Shown here in pieces: positions 41,085-50,030 of a DNA stretch of 59,605 bases. This DNA comes from a virus, in IMG/VR virus record IMGVR_UViG_3300044615_000612, positions 1-59,605 of that record; one strand, 5' to 3'. A model generated the notes under the pieces. That model ran no database searches. It worked only from the letters and a program-made list of their open reading frames with translations, and was not told where the DNA came from. A program made the position numbers and the translations under genes. The number at the start of each line of letters is the position of its first letter. Position 1 is the stretch's first letter.

Positions 41085-42739
41085 ACGTATCCCTTTCCGT
41101 CATCGCCCTGACGTTTCAGACGCTCGGCTCGCCATTTGACATACCACGGCTCAGGGCCTGGCCGGGCTGGCGGTTGGTGGTACTGCGGCTCATAGGCACA
41201 GAGGTATTCCAGGCATTGGCAGCTGTGGACCTCGCCGCGTGTGTTGGGCATGTCCGTGACGAACGGACCGTTGTTGGACTGCACCACCTTCTTCTTGTAC
41301 CGACGCAGCTCGCGGTACAGCTCTGGCACAGCGTTCTCCAGGAACTTCAGCTGAGTGCTGCCGTCACCGCGGATGTGCAGCATTTGCCGCACTAGGGCGG
41401 TTCTCGCCTGGATGTCGTCGGACCCGGGGACGAACTGGAACCCAGACATTTGTGCCCGGATGTTTCGTTCCCGGAGTTGCTCCGAATACAGGTCGCATGG
41501 CAGCCTGCCTGAACCAAGGTCCCTCAGTGTACCTCCGTGCATGTCCATGATGAAAGCGTAAAAGTGCTGCCCTTCGCACTTGGCTGCGAACGCCTCGCCC
41601 CAGATCAGGGCGTTGGCGTTCCGCAGGTACAGCTCGTCATAGACCAGGATGAACCGCTCGTCCGGAGGCACTGCTGCGAACACGCAGGCCATGACGGTGT
41701 GTCCTGGGTCGATCGATACGTAGCGCGTCCAGTCAGGCGGAACGATGCCGTCAGGCAGCTCCGATCTGGGGAGGGTATGGACCATGGTGTTGAACGACGG
41801 GTACATGAGGATGGAGTCCTGGGTGAACTCGCCCTCTGCACGCATCCGCAGCTCATCGACGCCCAGGGCTGACCACCGGGCGATGTTCTTTTCCTTTTCT
41901 TCTTTATCGATATGGTCGTTGTCCAAAAATCTCAGGACGAACTTCTTGATCTGCGGGTTTTCCTTACCCTCCTCGGCCTCCTTGTCTGCCCGCTCGCACA
42001 GTCCCAGCAGGGCGTCGTTCTTGGAGTGCGGCATGGCACTCCACACCAGCCGGCCCTTACGGTCAGCCAAACGGGCCTGCATCTCACCCACCCAAGAGGG
42101 ATTAGAAATATCCTCGTCCAGATGCACCAAATCGGCCTGAAAACCCTGGGGTGGCTCACCCTCAGAGGAAAAGAAGTTGACCGTCCATCCATTGGTCAGG
42201 ACGACACGCTGGCAGTACCCGGCGTTCTTCAGCACCCATGACACGTCTTCGACCAGTCTGGGTGGCACCAATGGTGGCGCTGGCTTCGTCTCGGCTCGGC
42301 GGGCGGCGTCCTGGCCAGGGCGGTACGCACGCCACTCGCCCGTCTCCAGGTCCTTGATGATCCGGAACGCACCGGCCTTGAAGAGCATGGGGTAGGCCAC
42401 CAGGCCGATGTGCGGCCAGTTCCGGCCCACCACCACTAGGTTGCCGCCCTCCTTGGGGTACTTGTCGAACGGATCAGTACCCGTCAATGCACGGGCGTCC
42501 TCTACGAACGTGGAGAGCGATTTGCCGGATCTGTTCCCGCCAAGCACTATCCGCTCAGACGCCATGCTGGCGTGCATCTGCTGCTGAAGCGGCATGGGCT
42601 CATACAGCCTGAGCGCTTCGATCTTCCGACTCTTCAGCTCCGCCTGGACCTCTTTGAGGTGGCCAAGCGTGTGCTGGGTCACGCCGGGGACGACCGGCGG
42701 CTTAGGATGGTCCGGGACCTTCCGCGGGTGCGGCTTCAC
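41060..42739 (-). CDS. terL: Terminase large subunit
   Basis: 559 aa from the GTG at 42739, chosen for TGGAGG five bases ahead. ATPase domain: GGNRSGKS Walker A (67-74) and VHLDED Walker B (205-210). Nuclease domain: Asp344 in SIDPGHT and Asp399 in MDMHGG, plus LYSEQLRERN. It cuts and packages phage DNA into the head through the portal. It overlaps the small-terminase candidate upstream. Confidence 0.92.
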   Translation of the reverse strand: MKPHPRKVPDHPKPPVVPGVTQHTLGHLKEVQAELKSRKIEALRLYEPMPLQQQMHASMASERIVLGGNRSGKSLSTFVEDARALTGTDPFDKYPKEGGNLVVVGRNWPHIGLVAYPMLFKAGAFRIIKDLETGEWRAYRPGQDAARRAETKPAPPLVPPRLVEDVSWVLKNAGYCQRVVLTNGWTVNFFSSEGEPPQGFQADLVHLDEDISNPSWVGEMQARLADRKGRLVWSAMPHSKNDALLGLCERADKEAEEGKENPQIKKFVLRFLDNDHIDKEEKEKNIARWSALGVDELRMRAEGEFTQDSILMYPSFNTMVHTLPRSELPDGIVPPDWTRYVSIDPGHTVMACVFAAVPPDERFILVYDELYLRNANALIWGEAFAAKCEGQHFYAFIMDMHGGTLRDLGSGRLPCDLYSEQLRERNIRAQMSGFQFVPGSDDIQARTALVRQMLHIRGDGSTQLKFLENAVPELYRELRRYKKKVVQSNNGPFVTDMPNTRGEVHSCQCLEYLCAYEPQYHQPPARPGPEPWYVKWRAERLKRQGDDGKGYVCLGPTKK

Positions 42740-43244
42740 TGAGGACCTCCACTGCACGGCTGACAGGCAGGGCCTTGAGCGTGATGGCCGTCTCCATCAG
42801 GCGCTGCCGCAGTTCCTCCTCCAGCTCGTCTTCGGTCCACACCGACAGAGGCTTCTTGGCACCGCCCATGGCTGTGTTGGCGTTCACCAGCCGCACCAGC
42901 GTCTCCAGCATCTTCGTCCGATGAGCCCCCCCAGGAGGCGAATCGTAGTACTGTTTCATGAACACATTGCCGAAACCACGCACGCCGCCGAAGTACTCCA
43001 GAAGGACTTCGATCAGCTCGGCACTGTGGGGGATCGTTGACCCGCCCAGCCTGGCCGCCTTGCAGAACACGTCCACCGCGTCCTGCTCTATGGCGTCCAG
43101 CCGCGAGTCCTTCTTCTTCTTGCGGCGTTTTCGTTCGTAGGACGACCGGCACGTCTTGCATTTGGGGTGCATCCTGCCATCGGCTGACCGATGGAAACTG
43201 GTCTCTGGCAGCTCCTGCTTACATTCGATGCAGGTCTTCTTCAT
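42702..43244 (-). CDS. Zinc-finger protein, small terminase candidate
   Basis: 180 aa. N-terminal CxxC...CxxC zinc knuckle (CIECKQELPE, KCKTCRSSY) leads to a Lys/Arg-rich stretch (RKRRKKKKD). The C-terminal ~130 residues are helical. Directly before terL and ATGA-coupled to the gene upstream. DNA-binding small terminase by position; it lacks a typical HTH, so a general DNA-binding protein is possible. Confidence 0.55.
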   Translation of the reverse strand: MKKTCIECKQELPETSFHRSADGRMHPKCKTCRSSYERKRRKKKKDSRLDAIEQDAVDVFCKAARLGGSTIPHSAELIEVLLEYFGGVRGFGNVFMKQYYDSPPGGAHRTKMLETLVRLVNANTAMGGAKKPLSVWTEDELEEELRQRLMETAITLKALPVSRAVEVLSEAAPAEGPGPS

Positions 43245-44623
43245 AGCTTGCAGTGCCAGACGTTCCCGTTAACCACTGGCACCAAGCCGCAATCAGCCAC
43301 CGCCCGCTTCACGCCATCGAATGCGTGGTAGTCATGGCCCGCCAGGATGTGCTTGGCCTTGGGCTTCCAGGCCAGGATGTCCTGCTTCACCGATTCGTAG
43401 TCATGCTCGGCATCGATGTAGACGATGTCGAACTGGCCGTCCCGGAACTTGGCTGCGGCGTCAGGCGACTTGGCCTTGACGGCGGAGATGTTCATACCGG
43501 CGGTGTTGCGCTGGAACACCTCAAACGGCGCCCCGGCCTGGCCGTCATACTGCTTGCAACCATCGTCGTTGGAGTTGCCGCCCCACGTATCCACGCAGGT
43601 CACATGTGCCGCCCCGGACTGGGCCATGATGATCGCACTGCGGCCAGCCCATGAGCCGACTTCCAGCACCACCGGCTTGCGGCGATGCTCGTCGCGGAAC
43701 TTCTGCACCAGTGCAGCCAGGGCCTCGGCATCCGACTGCGGCAGGTCCATGCCCATGTCGTTGAAGCTCTTGGGCAGCCAGGTTGGTTCCGGGAGATCCA
43801 CCAGCTTGGTGACGCAGCCGGCCTCCACCGCACCGCGGAGTTTCTCCGACACATGGGCGGCGGTTATGATTACAGGCTTGCCAACGCACTTGGGCTTCCA
43901 GTGACCAGCCCAGGCGTCCCAGTTGCAGAACACCGGGTTGTAGCCCAGCTTCTGGACGCCGACGAGCGACAGGTCCCGCGTCATCGTCACGTCTTCGGTG
44001 CTGGCCTTCTCTGCGGCGTAGCGGTCCTTCCACTCGTAGTAGAACCACGGCTTGTCCGCCTCGGACCGCGGCTCGGTCACGTCAAAGGCCCGCATGTCGT
44101 ACATGATCAGGCCGGTGGGTAGTGCAGCGCACTCCTGGATGCCGGTCATGTTGTGGCCGGTGTTCCGGTCATACATCTCCAGCTGGTAGTCCGGATTGGC
44201 GTGTTCCGACTGCATGTTCTGCCAGCGGAACACGTACACGCACTCCGCCGGAGGAGGGCCGCAGTAGGGGGCCCCAATCACACACGGCCCCTTGAAGTAG
44301 TGATTCACCAGGAAGTCGAAGCTGCTGTGGAAGAACGGCTTCGCCCCTGGCTGGCCGGCGTTGATGTCCGGCTTCATGTCGGAGTCCACCATCACCAGCA
44401 CATCCAGCCCGTAGTCCCTGGCCATGAGGACGGCCCGGTTGCGGGTCATGGTGATGGGCGTGTCAGACAGGTTCCAGATGCGGACCTGTTCGATCCTGTC
44501 GGACTTGGACAGGTCTGCGACCAGCGGCACCATCCACTCTCGGATGTCAGGCACCTCAGAAGAGATGCCGCCGTTGCCGCCGTAGGAGAACGTACAGAAT
44601 CCGACGCTGAACTTCTGGTGCAT
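43241..44623 (-). CDS. Glycosyltransferase-methyltransferase fusion
   Basis: 460 aa. Residues ~1-250: GT-A-like domain with DSD at 80-82 (VLVMVDSDMK), TRNRAVLMARDYG, and FNDMG... linker. Residues ~310-460: class I methyltransferase (family 24-like) with VVLEVGSWAGRSA (318-330), VDTWGG, and FDIVYIDAEHDYESV. One chain may add and then methylate a sugar on virion proteins or host glycans. It sits between the 778-aa gene and the small terminase. Confidence 0.8.
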   Translation of the reverse strand: MHQKFSVGFCTFSYGGNGGISSEVPDIREWMVPLVADLSKSDRIEQVRIWNLSDTPITMTRNRAVLMARDYGLDVLVMVDSDMKPDINAGQPGAKPFFHSSFDFLVNHYFKGPCVIGAPYCGPPPAECVYVFRWQNMQSEHANPDYQLEMYDRNTGHNMTGIQECAALPTGLIMYDMRAFDVTEPRSEADKPWFYYEWKDRYAAEKASTEDVTMTRDLSLVGVQKLGYNPVFCNWDAWAGHWKPKCVGKPVIITAAHVSEKLRGAVEAGCVTKLVDLPEPTWLPKSFNDMGMDLPQSDAEALAALVQKFRDEHRRKPVVLEVGSWAGRSAIIMAQSGAAHVTCVDTWGGNSNDDGCKQYDGQAGAPFEVFQRNTAGMNISAVKAKSPDAAAKFRDGQFDIVYIDAEHDYESVKQDILAWKPKAKHILAGHDYHAFDGVKRAVADCGLVPVVNGNVWHCKL

Positions 44624-44680
44624 GCCTGGGCTCCAAGGGGGAGCCGTCAGTGTACGGGCGGCCAGTATGTCGGTGCAAAC
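44624..44680. other. Short intergenic gap
   Basis: The minus strand holds a small hairpin, GGCTCC-CCCTTG-GAGCC (44629-44645), just upstream of the GT-MT start. No terminator T-run. The ribosome-binding site overlaps the hairpin, so it may affect translation. Confidence 0.3.
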
Positions 44681-46957
44681 CTACCGCTTGCGGCGAGTGG
44701 GCGGACCCCAGGTGTTGTTGTTGGACGGCGACCTATATGCCCCGCCTATCCTCGCCCCACCTGTTGCCACTGGGTCGGTGTACGGATCGTACAGACGCTG
44801 CCCCGTCACCGGATCTCGTCGCTCTCCTGGCCGTGTAGTGTCGCTGCCGATTACTCCTGTTCCCCGCGGATCGGTGTACCCATCGTAGATGCGGAACCCG
44901 CCAGACTCTCGCCAGCCTGGGCCGCTGGAGCCTGGAGAAGCCCGGAGCGGCTTGGGCGTGTCATCGTCTTCAGTTTTTGACGTGCCACGCTTCGTCCCAG
45001 AAGTGCGTGTCGGAATTGGCGATGCCCGGCCAGGTGCAAACGTCTCCCGGACGGCGCCCTCCTCGTCTAGTTCGATAAGCCCCTGGCTGCGCAGGAACTC
45101 TATTGTGGAGGGCTGGTCTGTTGGGGCCGCACGCTCGGCCAGCTTCTTCTGGTCGAACAGTGACCGCAGCTCGGCATCTGAGTACGCACGCGGACCGCGG
45201 GGGCCGACGGTGTCATAGCTAGGAATCTTTCTCATCGGCTCTGGTCCTAGCCGCTCTATGGCCCTGTTGAAGGCATCCACGTAGCCGGCGCCTCCACGCA
45301 TGTCCTGGGCCATCATCTGCATAAGCGATTGTTCTCTTGCGGCTTTGGCTGCGTCACTGGCATTGCCTTCTGTTAGGTGCCGCCAGGAATTGGCGAAGTT
45401 AGCCCGGTCCTCCGGACTAGCGTTCGCGATGTACTGCCGGAACTCCTGGTCATCCTGCGCAGTCATTTGCTGGCCCGGAGGGATCGGTTGCGCTGCACCG
45501 GGACGTGGCAGGCCGGGGCCGCCGGAGCCCGGAACAGGCAGCCACCCCTCGGACCTGCTACCCTCGTTCACCTTTTGCCACTTCATCCCCTCCGGCAGCG
45601 GCTGAGTCGGGTTGTTTTGCCACGGCAGGCTGTAGTTGACTCCAGGGATCGGCTGGGCAGCCCCTGGAGTTTGCATTCCAGCACCGCCTAGCCCACGCTC
45701 ATTTAGGTACTGCCGCTGTAGTGCTTGCTCCCGGAGACGCTCGCCTTCCGGACCACGGTAGTCGGCGGTGATCCTTATTGTTTGCCGCCACTGCTGATAT
45801 CCGGGGTCTTGCGATAGATCGACTTGGGAGAGTTGCTGGCTTGGAGGGATAGGCTGTGCTGCGCCTGGAGGTGGTAGGCCGGGTCCTGGCTGGTCCCTGT
45901 CGTCAATCATGTCGCCGTCTCGGTCACGGAAATCCTGTGTTCGCATCGAACCAGGAGGTGCGTTAATTGACCCGCCGTAGCCTGGGGCAAATGAGCTGGG
46001 CTGACCTCTTTCGGCCAGTTTGCCACCAAGCTGGTAAACTCCGTTTGGCCCGCCCTGGCCCGGCTGTTGGGCCGCCAATCTTGCTAGGTTTTCTTGCTCG
46101 GCGGCGCCCTCCGGAGTATTGCGCAGCCACCACTCGTAATGTAGCTGTTCGTCTCTTCGGAGTTCGTCGGCTTTTACAGTTAGTTGCTGTTTATCTTGCG
46201 GTGTAACGTAAACTGTTCGCTGTGACAGCGAGCCCTCATTCAATACATGCGGAACGAGCCCCCGGGCGGGTTTGTCTGACATGGCGGGCGTCCCGGCAGG
46301 GCGATAGCCTTCTGGCATTACAGGAGAGAAGGCCGTTGGCGGGTGCATCGGCGGAGACGCAGGCTGCTGCGGGCTTCGGAAAGCGGGCCAGTACTCCCCG
46401 TTTGGGCCAATTGGGAGGTCGGTCAACGGCTGACCGTATGGCAGGCCAGTGCCGGGGTTGATTGGACGCTGCACAGAAAACGCCGGCTGTGTCGCGTACA
46501 TCGGCGGCGCCGACTGCTGCCCTAGTTGGGAGAGAAGCTGGTCCTGGAACCCTTGTGGCGGAGTGAATCCGTACTGGCCGAACATGCCCATCAGAGCATC
46601 CACGTTGCCAGTGGCAAACGGATTGCCTTGATAGCGACCTTCCTTGATGTTGTCGGCGGCCTGGCCCCATGTCGCCCCAAGTTCAACTGGCTCCGGACGC
46701 CGGCCACCCATGACGCCCTGGTTGTACTGGGCCTGGTTCTGGAGGAACTGCTGGACGAATGCGTCCTGCTGGTTCTGGTACGCCTGAAGGCTTGGCATGG
46801 AGCCGAACGGCGTCTGTACGCCCTGCTGCCTCTGAAACGCGCTCATGTTCAGCGGCGCGGATTGCGGTTGCGCGTCATAGCCGGGCGTGTTTGGACGCTC
46901 GCCCTTGCGGGACGTGAAACCCATGAATGGGTTGGACTGATTGCTACGTGTATCCAT
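44681..46957 (-). CDS. Long Q/P/G-rich protein with GAAQPIP repeats
   Basis: 758 aa from the ATG at 46957 (GGTAGGAGTGG upstream), preferred to 47017 inside the neighbour. GAAQPIP occurs at least three times, each in front of a PSQQ/PGQQ or similar linker. The rest is Gln/Pro/Arg-rich and extended with few hydrophobic blocks. The C-terminus ends in TRRKR. Likely disordered virion or head-associated protein. No catalytic motif. Confidence 0.55.
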   Translation of the reverse strand: MDTRSNQSNPFMGFTSRKGERPNTPGYDAQPQSAPLNMSAFQRQQGVQTPFGSMPSLQAYQNQQDAFVQQFLQNQAQYNQGVMGGRRPEPVELGATWGQAADNIKEGRYQGNPFATGNVDALMGMFGQYGFTPPQGFQDQLLSQLGQQSAPPMYATQPAFSVQRPINPGTGLPYGQPLTDLPIGPNGEYWPAFRSPQQPASPPMHPPTAFSPVMPEGYRPAGTPAMSDKPARGLVPHVLNEGSLSQRTVYVTPQDKQQLTVKADELRRDEQLHYEWWLRNTPEGAAEQENLARLAAQQPGQGGPNGVYQLGGKLAERGQPSSFAPGYGGSINAPPGSMRTQDFRDRDGDMIDDRDQPGPGLPPPGAAQPIPPSQQLSQVDLSQDPGYQQWRQTIRITADYRGPEGERLREQALQRQYLNERGLGGAGMQTPGAAQPIPGVNYSLPWQNNPTQPLPEGMKWQKVNEGSRSEGWLPVPGSGGPGLPRPGAAQPIPPGQQMTAQDDQEFRQYIANASPEDRANFANSWRHLTEGNASDAAKAAREQSLMQMMAQDMRGGAGYVDAFNRAIERLGPEPMRKIPSYDTVGPRGPRAYSDAELRSLFDQKKLAERAAPTDQPSTIEFLRSQGLIELDEEGAVRETFAPGRASPIPTRTSGTKRGTSKTEDDDTPKPLRASPGSSGPGWRESGGFRIYDGYTDPRGTGVIGSDTTRPGERRDPVTGQRLYDPYTDPVATGGARIGGAYRSPSNNNTWGPPTRRKR

Positions 46958-46965
46958 GACCACTC

Positions 46966-48072
46966 CTACCGTGCGTAGATCGGCTGCGGTGCGACGCCAA
47001 TACCACCGCCGCCCCAACCGATAATGCGTTTTGATCCGTCAGGGTTGTAGTTGCGATGCCAACTTTGGGCCTGCATCGCATTGGGCCCCCAGAAGTCTGC
47101 AAACGTCACGCCGCCTGGGAACGGGTTGTATCCCGGTTGGTTTTGCGGAAGGCTGGCCAATCGCTGACGCTCTGCTTCGGCCGACGAATCGATTTGCTGC
47201 ATGCGTTGGCTGAATTGTGACCGCATATTATCTGGTAGTGCAGAAGACACTGACTGCCTAGCAGATGCCGCATCTGATGCGTAGCCGTTCATAACCAACC
47301 GATCAGCTGCTGATTGGGCCACGTCCATCAGGTTCTCGCCAGGCCCGGCTCGTCGCAGCATGTTCCTGGCTGTATTCCCAGCCCAGTCACGCTGCTGAGA
47401 TCCGGCTGGCGTACTTGCCCACTGCTGGGCTGCGGCATCTACGCGCTGCTGGTAGCCACTGTCGCCCGTCGATGACTGATACGGAGTCCCCGCGCTGGCG
47501 GGAGGAATTAGCTGGGCCCGTCCCATGGTCGGCATCGGACCGCCGGTCTGCGGCCCCATGACGCTGTCATATGTGGGGAACGGGCCGCCCGTCGGAGGGT
47601 TGACATAGTTGCTGGAACCCTGGCCGCTCATCCAGTCGTCATAGGTTGGGAATGGACCGCCGGTCTGAGGCTGGGATGGTGGAGTAGATGGCTGCGTCAC
47701 GCCAGGAGAAGTTGGCGTCGGTCCGCCGGTTTGTGGCTGGCCTCGCATCCAATCGTCATAGGTTGGTATTTGGCCGCCCTGCTGCGATGACGTACCGCCA
47801 CCGGAAGACTGAATTGGCTGGGCCTGACCCATGGTCGGCATTGGTCCGCCGGTCTGAGGCTGGCCACCGTAGGCAGGCATGCTCGCCGGCTGCGGGCGTG
47901 GAGTGGCTGGCCGGCTGCTGGGGGCCGGCTGCGACTGCTGGTTGTAGATGTTGAACGTCGGTGCCTGCTTGGCCTGGCGCACCTGATTGCCGTAGGGGTC
48001 CATCTGCCCCTGGGCCCGCAGTTGATTCTGGCGACCACGTGATCCAAAACCGGCATGCCCAAACGCGCTCAT
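46966..48072 (-). CDS. Repeat protein with PQTGGPxPTYDDWM units
   Basis: 368 aa. The first ~190 residues hold about five imperfect copies of P-Q-T-G-G-P-x-P-T-(Y-D-D-W-M), some with MGRAQ/MGQAQ variants. The rest is helical (MLRRAGPGENLMDVAQSAADR). C-terminal Gly-rich tail. Low-complexity, with tyrosine/tryptophan spacers that could stack. Probably in the virion. Confidence 0.55.
   Translation of the reverse strand: MSAFGHAGFGSRGRQNQLRAQGQMDPYGNQVRQAKQAPTFNIYNQQSQPAPSSRPATPRPQPASMPAYGGQPQTGGPMPTMGQAQPIQSSGGGTSSQQGGQIPTYDDWMRGQPQTGGPTPTSPGVTQPSTPPSQPQTGGPFPTYDDWMSGQGSSNYVNPPTGGPFPTYDSVMGPQTGGPMPTMGRAQLIPPASAGTPYQSSTGDSGYQQRVDAAAQQWASTPAGSQQRDWAGNTARNMLRRAGPGENLMDVAQSAADRLVMNGYASDAASARQSVSSALPDNMRSQFSQRMQQIDSSAEAERQRLASLPQNQPGYNPFPGGVTFADFWGPNAMQAQSWHRNYNPDGSKRIIGWGGGGIGVAPQPIYAR
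47500..47880. repeat. DNA repeats encoding PQTGGP units
   Basis: The 12-14 base element GGNCCGCCGGTCTG recurs five to six times on this strand at uneven spacing of about 60-110 bases. It underlies the PQTGGP peptide repeats and may slip or recombine. Confidence 0.6.
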
Positions 48073-48221
48073 CGCTCGCCCTGCTTGTTGGTCATGGAAT
48101 CAGTGCCCACGCCATACCCATGGAGCATCCTGAGCCGCTCGGCATCCATCTGGGGCTCCGCCTGTCGCACCTCATTGATGAGCTGCCGGAGGTAGTCCAG
48201 GTTGGGTATGGCTGCGTCCAT
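48069..48221 (-). CDS. 50-aa hypothetical protein
   Basis: The ATG at 48221 lies in a short space after a leftward terminator. Helical (LDYLRQLINEVRQAEPQMDAERLRML), ending in NKQGER. ATGA-coupled to the 368-aa gene. No family recognised. Confidence 0.6.
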   Translation of the reverse strand: MDAAIPNLDYLRQLINEVRQAEPQMDAERLRMLHGYGVGTDSMTNKQGER

Positions 48222-48225
48222 CTAC

Positions 48226-48264
48226 AGAAAAAGCCTCTGACCCAGTCGCCCAGGTCAGAGGCTT
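48226..48264 (-). terminator. Leftward intrinsic terminator after decoration-like gene
   Basis: On the minus strand AAGCCTCTGACC and GGTCAGAGGCTT pair (12 bp) around a 10-base loop, followed by TTTTTCTG. It separates the capsid genes from the Q/P-rich genes and could set their expression ratio. Confidence 0.9.
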
Positions 48265-48293
48265 CCCCCTAGCCCCAGAAGGGCGTGAACGGT

Positions 48294-48884
48294 TCAGACC
48301 CCGCAGTTGACGATCGCCAGCACCGCGGAGCCGGTCGTTGCACCGGCAGAGCAGGCGATACCGATCACACCCAGGCCGTTGTTTCCAGCAGCCGTGGTCG
48401 CCGCACCAACGCCGCTCGGCGTCACGCGGCCAGCCGTGGTCGCACCGGCCGTCGCAGCGGTGATCGCCGCGAGCCGGTCGCCCACCGCCACCTCAGTACC
48501 GGAGAGAGCGTGAGCCACCTCGGTCGGACCGGAGACGGTCACCCAGAACACGTCGTTGGACGCCACCCCGGAAGCCGGGAGGAACTCGTCAACGACGCCG
48601 ACACGCTCCTCATTGGTGACGGCCGAATAGCCGTCCACCTCGGAGAACACCGCCGTGCCGGCCGTGCCCACCCGGAACCGCACCACCCGCTTCGGCAGCA
48701 GGGCGCCACCGGAGCTGTTGCGGACGGCGATGCAGGTCTTCAGCCGGTTGCTGCGGATCGCACCCGTCGAAGGGTTCACGTCGGGAAACTGCTTCACGCA
48801 GCCCACCCAACCCGTACCATCGGCAGTGGACGACACGCCCAGGGTCTGGCCAAGAGCGAACGGCGGATCGATCGTCAGAGACAT
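48294..48884 (-). CDS. Head decoration-like protein candidate
   Basis: 196 aa, ATG at 48884 behind TAGGAGTGAG. Small beta-rich, Gly/Ala/Thr/Val-rich (AVRNSSGGALLPKRVVRF, TAATAGATTAGRVT), with no charged coiled coils. Directly after the capsid gene. Position and composition suit a decoration or capsid-stabilising protein, not proven. Confidence 0.55.
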   Translation of the reverse strand: MSLTIDPPFALGQTLGVSSTADGTGWVGCVKQFPDVNPSTGAIRSNRLKTCIAVRNSSGGALLPKRVVRFRVGTAGTAVFSEVDGYSAVTNEERVGVVDEFLPASGVASNDVFWVTVSGPTEVAHALSGTEVAVGDRLAAITAATAGATTAGRVTPSGVGAATTAAGNNGLGVIGIACSAGATTGSAVLAIVNCGV

Positions 48885-48903
48885 GCGACTCACTCCTAAC
48901 GGG

Positions 48904-50016
48904 TCAGGCGTAGTTCTTGAACTTGATGAACGACCTGGGCGACTTGAACTTCATGTTGCCCAGCGTGGAGACACAGTAGCGATACGATTGGGTGACCTCG
49001 TCGTAGAACGGCCCCTCGCTGTTATACATCTGCGACTCCATGTTCAGGAGTTCGATGTTGCCGATGGCGAGGCCGTATCCGGTGTCCGCCGGGACCGCGT
49101 ACTCCGTGCCCACTTCCACGCCGTCGATTTCGACGGTGTTGAAGCCGAACGACCGCAGGCCGTTCTCGCGGGAGACGATGACGCGCTCCTTGGAGTCCTG
49201 CTTGTTGAGGAAGTCGATGTAGAGCTTCCGGTCCAGGACCACCAGATCGATGGCGTCTTCCTTGGTGTCGTTCCGCTTGGCGTAATGCAAGCCGGCCCGG
49301 ATCGCCTTCACACAGTTCTCCGCCCAGGTGGCAGAGCTGCCGCCCCAGAACGTGGACGTGTAGTTCACCAGGATGGGCGAGTAGAAATCGTACTCGCTGT
49401 CCGCCTTGCCGCCCGGCCACGTGCCGGTCAGCTGCGAGCCGCCGTAGTAACCCAGCTGGGTGTTGAGCCCGGCGTAGGTATCCGACGGGTAGGCAAACGG
49501 GTCCGCAGCATTGGCCGAACGCTGGGTGCCATCGGTCACGTGGAGCGTGCCGTTGTTGCCGAAGAACGACTCCAGGCCGTGATACCGAAGCTCGTTGCCG
49601 CTGGCATTGCCGTCATTCCAGACCTCCTGCGAGAGGTACTGTTCGATGGAGGTGAGGAGACGGCTGGCCATCTTGCCGGCCACGTTGACCAGGGCGCTGG
49701 TGCCTCGGTTCTCCAGAAGCTCCTTGCGGTAGATCATGTCCGTGGCCTGATAGCCCCGGTACTCAAGCTCCGCTTTCTTCCACAAATTCTGGCGGCTGAA
49801 GGAGCGAGGAGTCTCGCCGTTGTTGCCCTGCGGCTGATGCAGCCTATAGGACACCTCCCAGTCGAAACCCCTTCCGGCCATGTTCATCCGGATGTTGCCG
49901 CGACTTTCGATGGCAGCGAACACCATGTACTTGCGGAGGGAGGCAATCTCCTCCTCACGCAGGTGGTTGACGATCGTCGTTGCAATCGACCGGGCGAAAT
50001 CAGTGGACGAAGGCAT
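48904..50016 (-). CDS. Major capsid protein
   Basis: 370 aa. Located after the scaffold and before the decoration candidate, with the size usual for a capsid. Features: LREEEIASLRKYMVFAAIESRG N-terminal arm, EYRGYQATDMIYRKEL, then DAIDLVVLDRKLYIDFLNKQD and LNMESQMYNSEGPFYDEV, a pattern seen in many podovirus-like capsids. An HK97 fold is expected. A terminal NMKFKSPRSFIKFKN stretch ends it. Confidence 0.75.
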   Translation of the reverse strand: MPSSTDFARSIATTIVNHLREEEIASLRKYMVFAAIESRGNIRMNMAGRGFDWEVSYRLHQPQGNNGETPRSFSRQNLWKKAELEYRGYQATDMIYRKELLENRGTSALVNVAGKMASRLLTSIEQYLSQEVWNDGNASGNELRYHGLESFFGNNGTLHVTDGTQRSANAADPFAYPSDTYAGLNTQLGYYGGSQLTGTWPGGKADSEYDFYSPILVNYTSTFWGGSSATWAENCVKAIRAGLHYAKRNDTKEDAIDLVVLDRKLYIDFLNKQDSKERVIVSRENGLRSFGFNTVEIDGVEVGTEYAVPADTGYGLAIGNIELLNMESQMYNSEGPFYDEVTQSYRYCVSTLGNMKFKSPRSFIKFKNYA

Positions 50017-50030
50017 CGCTTAGTAACTCC

